NCBI GenBank assembly: GCA_947598425.1
Contig: CANQFH010000011.1
Coordinates: 1 to 16,761 of the forward strand
DNA from: an uncultured Bacilli bacterium
Lineage (GTDB): Bacteria > Bacillota_I > Bacilli_A > RF39 > UBA660
Length of the DNA stretch: 16,761 nt
Direction: 5' to 3'
Part shown: piece after piece, positions 13,471 to 16,761 of the stretch
Layout: every line of letters starts with the position of its first letter
How positions within the stretch are numbered: position 1 is the first letter of the stretch
The notes under the pieces: generated by a model
Told to the model about the DNA's origin: nothing
The model's input: only the letters and a program-made list of their open reading frames with translations
Databases searched by the model: none
Translations under genes and position numbers: made by a program

Positions 13471-14577
13471 GTGAATGATACATCATTACAAGTTATTAAT
13501 GTGCCAATTGAAGATGTTATTCCTAATCGTTTTCAACCAAGATTAAGTTTTGATGATGAAGCTTTAAAGGAATTAGCGGCCTCAATTAAAGAACATGGGA
13601 TAATTCAACCCCTTATTTTAAGACGCCTTCAAGACAAATATGAAATAATTGCGGGTGAAAGAAGATATAAAGCTGCAAAATTAGCAGGACTTACAACAGT
13701 ACCTGGTATTGTCAGTGAAATGGATGATAAAAAGAGTGCTGAAGTAGCCATAGTTGAAAATATCCAAAGAAAAGATTTATCTTCTATTGAAGAAGCTAAA
13801 TCGTATGAAGCTATTCTTAGTAAGAACTACTTAACTCAAGAAGAATTAGCTAAAAAAATGGGATTAAGTCAATCAGCAATATCTAATAAATTAAGATTAT
13901 TAACATTATCAGATATTGTTCAAAATGCTTTGATGGAAAATAAAATATCTGAAAGACATGCTCGAAGTTTATTACAATTAGATAGTCCTGAAGAACAAAA
14001 TAAATGGTTAAATGTGATTTTAAATGAAAGATTAACTGTTAAAGAATTAGATAGAAGAATTAAAGAAGAAAAAGATAGGGAAACAAAAATTATGGAAGAA
14101 GATACAAAAGATGAAGTACCAATTATTTCTGTAAAACCAGATATTAATGCTATTAAAGAGAATGCAACGGATATAATACCTACTATTTCTAATCCGGTTC
14201 AAGAAGAAATGACTAAAGTTCATGAAGATATAATTGCTCCTCAAGAAGAAGTTATTTTTCCAACTAAAAAAGATAATAAAATGCCAAATAAATTCTTTAA
14301 TTTTTTAGAAGATGAATCTGTTAATATGAGTATAGAACAACCATCTAGTCCAGTGGAATTACCTACATCTAATGATGTTAGGGAGGAAGTAAATGATTCT
14401 TTAGAAGAAATAGAAATGTTAGATGTTCCAATCATGGTAGATGAAAAAGATAGTAATAATAATAAAGAAATATTAAATAGTATAGAAGAATGTTTAAAAA
14501 ATAAAAATATTAAATATGATATTAAAGAAGAAGATAATGGTTTAGAAATAAAATATATCATAACTATTTCTAAATAA
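13471..14577 (+). CDS. noc: ParB/Noc-family DNA-binding CTPase, most like nucleoid occlusion protein Noc
   Basis: Noc binds its own sites, spreads as a CTP-dependent clamp and keeps the Z-ring off the nucleoid. The 368 residues contain the ParB N-terminal domain with IIAGERR (59-65) and ENIQRKDLSSIEEA (96-109), then a helix-turn-helix LTQEELAKKMGLSQSAISNK (121-140). Residues at the known ParB/Noc specificity positions are Noc-like at three of four: Gln134, Lys140 and Arg162. The fourth is Thr145. The C-terminus (335-368) ends EIKYIITISK, like Noc YIQFTIRIPK. Two features differ from B. subtilis: the N-terminal amphipathic membrane helix is absent, and the linker (about 200-335) is long and acidic. 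The GTG at 13471 follows AGGGG at an extended distance; an upstream in-frame stop leaves little room for more. No soj/spo0J follows, so it could also act as the main ParB. Confidence 0.85.
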   Translation: MNDTSLQVINVPIEDVIPNRFQPRLSFDDEALKELAASIKEHGIIQPLILRRLQDKYEIIAGERRYKAAKLAGLTTVPGIVSEMDDKKSAEVAIVENIQRKDLSSIEEAKSYEAILSKNYLTQEELAKKMGLSQSAISNKLRLLTLSDIVQNALMENKISERHARSLLQLDSPEEQNKWLNVILNERLTVKELDRRIKEEKDRETKIMEEDTKDEVPIISVKPDINAIKENATDIIPTISNPVQEEMTKVHEDIIAPQEEVIFPTKKDNKMPNKFFNFLEDESVNMSIEQPSSPVELPTSNDVREEVNDSLEEIEMLDVPIMVDEKDSNNNKEILNSIEECLKNKNIKYDIKEEDNGLEIKYIITISK

Positions 14578-16509
14578 TCATTCTATTTCTTCTTTTTTTA
14601 TATTAGGTTCACTACCTTTTAAATAATAATAAACAATGGCTTTATTAGAATCATTAGTAACTTCTCCAGTAACAGCATCTAAAATAATTCCAACAACATC
14701 ATTTGGAGTTTCATACCAATTATCTTTATCTAAATCTTTTTGGATATCTTCCATAGTATCAGCCCAAATATTTTTAGTGACACTACTATAATTATTAGTA
14801 AATTCCATATTATTATCATAACCAATCCATACTAACATTAAATCATCTTTATTATAACCAACAGTCCAATAATCTGTAGCAGTAGTTCCAGTTTTAATAG
14901 CGTATTTTCTTGATAATTTACTAGCAATTACTCTTGCAGTTGCTGTAGTATAATCTTTAAAAGAAGAAGATGTAGTATTAGATAATAATTCATTTAAAAT
15001 ATAGACATAATTAGGATTTAATACTAAACTTTTTTTATTTTCTTTAGTATAAATAACATTACCATTTTTATCTTCAATTTTTCTAATTAAATATAAATCT
15101 TTTTTGTATCCAGAAGATGCTAAAGTAGTATAACCAGTAGCAAAGTCAATGATATTTATTTCTTCAGTACCTAATGCTAAGGATGGTATTGACATTAAGT
15201 CTTCTTTAATACCAACTTTTTTAGCAGTATTAACTAAAGCATCAGTGCCCAGAAATAAATTAGTTTTAACGGCATAAATATTATCTGAAAAAGCAATAGC
15301 TGCAGCCATAGTAATATCTTTATTAGCATATTTATCATTAAAGTTAGTTGGAGAATAACTTTCTTTATTATTAATATTAAAAATAGTATATTCACTTTTA
15401 AATTTTGAAGATGATACTAAATTATTTTCTAAAGCAGCATAATATAAGAAAGGTTTCATAGTAGAACCTACTTGTCTTTTAGATGATGTTGCACGATTAA
15501 ATTCACTTTTACTATAATCAATTCCTCCAGTAAGAGCCTCAATCATTCCCGTATTCGGATCAACAATAATACTTGCTACTTGTAATTTATTATCATCAAT
15601 ATTATTTAAAATATTTTTTTCTAAACTAGTTTGCTTTTTGATATCTAAATTGGTATATATTTTTAAACCACCTTGTTCTAATATATTTTTACTAATTCCT
15701 AAATCATTTAATTCTTTATAAACAGCATCTTGATAATACATAAGCATTTGTAAATTATTTTCATTACTCTTACCATATATACTAACATTTTCAAAATCTA
15801 AATTTTGATATTCTTCTTCTGTTATATAATTATTATTATATAAAGCGAGAGCTACGATCTTCGCTCTATTAATAGCGTTTTCTTTACTAGCTACGGGATT
15901 AAATTTATTAGGGCTTTTAGGTATTCCTGCTAAGATAATAGCTTCTTCTAATGTAATGTCACTAACATCTTTATTAAAATAATATAAAGAAGCATTACTA
16001 ACCCCATAATTACCATTACCATAGTTAATAGTATTAAGATAAGCCTCTAATATTTCATCTTTATCATATTGTATTTCCACAATAATAGTTAAGAACGCCT
16101 CTTCAATTTTCCTTTTCCAAGTTTGTCCAAAATCTAAATATAAATTTTTAACTAATTGTTGAGTAATAGTGGAAGCTCCTTGAACAATATAACCATTTTT
16201 AATATTTGTAAATAATGCCATAGCGATTCTTAAATAATCAAAGCCATGATGGGAATAAAATTTTTTATCTTCAATAGCAATTACAGCATTAATTAAATCT
16301 TCATCAATATCTTTAATATTAACCCAAGAAGAAGTACTACTTCCTTGATATACTAAATTATCTTGATTATCATATAAATAATAAGTACCATTATTAGTTA
16401 TATTTAATTTAGGAGTAATTAAAGCATAAATATTAATACCAATATAACAGACAATAAAGGCAATAAAACTAAAGATAACACTTTTAATTATTATATTTTT
16501 AACTTGCAA
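14578..16509 (-). CDS. Class A penicillin-binding protein (bifunctional transglycosylase/transpeptidase)
   Basis: This enzyme polymerises lipid II into glycan strands and crosslinks the peptides outside the membrane. Numbering is from a TTG start at 16509 (643 residues). One membrane anchor lies at about 8-33. The GT51 domain has the catalytic Glu80 in EDKKFYSHHG, GASTITQQLVKNLYL (111-125), KRKIEEAFL and EAYLNTINYGNGNYG. The transpeptidase has STMK with the nucleophile Ser349, SDN (408-410) and KTGTT (539-543). A short tail of about 40 residues follows. A GTG at 16518 also opens the frame, but it is part of the AGGTGG ribosome site, so the TTG five bases after it is preferred. It is head-on to replication on this arm, and its TGA stop directly abuts the noc stop. 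The protein shows that the cell makes peptidoglycan. Confidence 0.93.
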   Translation of the reverse strand: MQVKNIIIKSVIFSFIAFIVCYIGINIYALITPKLNITNNGTYYLYDNQDNLVYQGSSTSSWVNIKDIDEDLINAVIAIEDKKFYSHHGFDYLRIAMALFTNIKNGYIVQGASTITQQLVKNLYLDFGQTWKRKIEEAFLTIIVEIQYDKDEILEAYLNTINYGNGNYGVSNASLYYFNKDVSDITLEEAIILAGIPKSPNKFNPVASKENAINRAKIVALALYNNNYITEEEYQNLDFENVSIYGKSNENNLQMLMYYQDAVYKELNDLGISKNILEQGGLKIYTNLDIKKQTSLEKNILNNIDDNKLQVASIIVDPNTGMIEALTGGIDYSKSEFNRATSSKRQVGSTMKPFLYYAALENNLVSSSKFKSEYTIFNINNKESYSPTNFNDKYANKDITMAAAIAFSDNIYAVKTNLFLGTDALVNTAKKVGIKEDLMSIPSLALGTEEINIIDFATGYTTLASSGYKKDLYLIRKIEDKNGNVIYTKENKKSLVLNPNYVYILNELLSNTTSSSFKDYTTATARVIASKLSRKYAIKTGTTATDYWTVGYNKDDLMLVWIGYDNNMEFTNNYSSVTKNIWADTMEDIQKDLDKDNWYETPNDVVGIILDAVTGEVTNDSNKAIVYYYLKGSEPNIKKEEIE

Positions 16510-16553
16510 ACTAACCACCTAAAATTATTATGTAAAGAATATTTAAAATTATG

Positions 16554-16582
16554 TTGAATTTATATAGAGGTTATGTTATAGT
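16554..16582 (+). promoter_or_regulatory. Promoter for the right-edge gene
   Basis: TTGAAT (16554-16559) and TATAGT (16577-16582) are 17 bp apart, with an extended TG at 16574-16575. The predicted start near 16589 gives a leader of about 24 nt. It lies in the divergent interval (16510-16612) shared with the class A PBP gene; no equally clear minus-strand promoter was seen. Confidence 0.65.
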
Positions 16583-16612
16583 TTTTAAGAAAAAGAAAGA
16601 ATAGGTGATTTT

Positions 16613-16761
16613 ATTAAAAGTATTAACTGGCAATTATTTAATAATGATGAATTAATTTTAGATAATAAAAATGAAATGTGTGAGTATGAAAATAATATTA
16701 TTAAATATGTTGAAAGTGATGGTACAAATATTATTGATTTAAATAATAAAGTGTATATTAG
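16613..16761 (+). CDS. Start of an unknown gene, apparently with an AUU start codon (cut by window edge)
   Basis: An open frame runs from the in-frame TAG at 16601-16603 to the window end. AGGTG (16603-16607) lies five bases before an in-frame ATT at 16613. No ATG, GTG or TTG is in frame near it; the first in-frame ATG is at 16678 without a ribosome site. The product would read M/I-KSINWQLFNNDELILDNK and continue through ENNIIKYVESDGTNIIDLNN. It looks like alternating beta strands with charged turns. A DUF1934-like (calycin-type) protein is a possible guess, not an identification. The good promoter just upstream supports a real gene. Confidence 0.5.
   Translation, partial: MKSINWQLFNNDELILDNKNEMCEYENNIIKYVESDGTNIIDLNNKVYI

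Noticed and set aside
14047..14561. Two minus-strand open frames inside noc
   Set aside because: They are antisense to the acidic linker of Noc and consist of Phe/Ser/Ile runs, as expected from the complement of Glu/Asp/Asn codons.
1..16761. Alternative genetic code with TGA as Trp, as in Mycoplasma and Spiroplasma
   Set aside because: The long genes are full length without in-frame TGA, Trp is TGG where checked, and the PBP gene ends in TGA.
1..16761. parS, Noc-binding palindromes, CRISPR arrays, tRNA or rRNA genes
   Set aside because: Nothing resembling these was found by eye; a fragment TGTTTCACC inside gyrB is only half a parS-like match.

Overview
This window spans a chromosomal replication origin of a very AT-rich, low-GC Bacillota-type bacterium. 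Gene order and protein sequences resemble uncultured gut Bacilli related to Mollicutes, but the taxonomic placement is inference. The organism uses the standard code: all the long genes are full length with Trp as TGG, and TGA is a stop (class A PBP). A complete bifunctional penicillin-binding protein argues for a cell wall, so this is not a wall-less mollicute.

Left half (1-6475), all on the minus strand: dnaA, dnaN, a ComK-family competence regulator, recF, gyrB and the start of gyrA. This is the classic dnaA-dnaN-rlbA-recF-gyrB-gyrA order, but the slot usually held by the small S4-domain gene rlbA (yaaA) is taken by comK. A terminator hairpin just after dnaN separates comK from dnaN, so comK must be read from its own promoter.

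Origin (about 4991-5119 and 6476-6883): dnaA is flanked on both sides by AT-rich intergenic DNA carrying many copies of a 9-mer, (C/T)TWT(C/T)AACA. It resembles the DnaA box TTATNCACA with A instead of C at position 6. Several copies are in tandem with no spacing. The top strand changes from pyrimidine-rich to purine-rich across this region, and genes diverge from it, as expected of a bidirectional origin.

Right half (6816-14577), plus strand: rpmH, rnpA, yidC and jag (khpB), then a small unknown gene, a 57-residue remnant of an IS200-type TnpA transposase and a strong terminator. Next come mnmE, mnmG, rsmG and a ParB/Noc-family gene. This is the conserved rpmH-to-noc block, but no soj/spo0J pair follows. 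The Noc gene meets a convergent class A PBP gene with no base between the two stop codons. At the right edge a divergent gene begins under a good promoter and appears to use an AUU start codon.

Functionally the window combines replication initiation and processivity (DnaA, DnaN), topology (GyrA/B), repair (RecF), competence control (ComK-like), ribosome and RNase P parts (bL34, RnpA), membrane insertion (YidC, KhpB), tRNA and rRNA modification (MnmE, MnmG, RsmG), nucleoid occlusion (Noc-like) and wall synthesis (PBP1).
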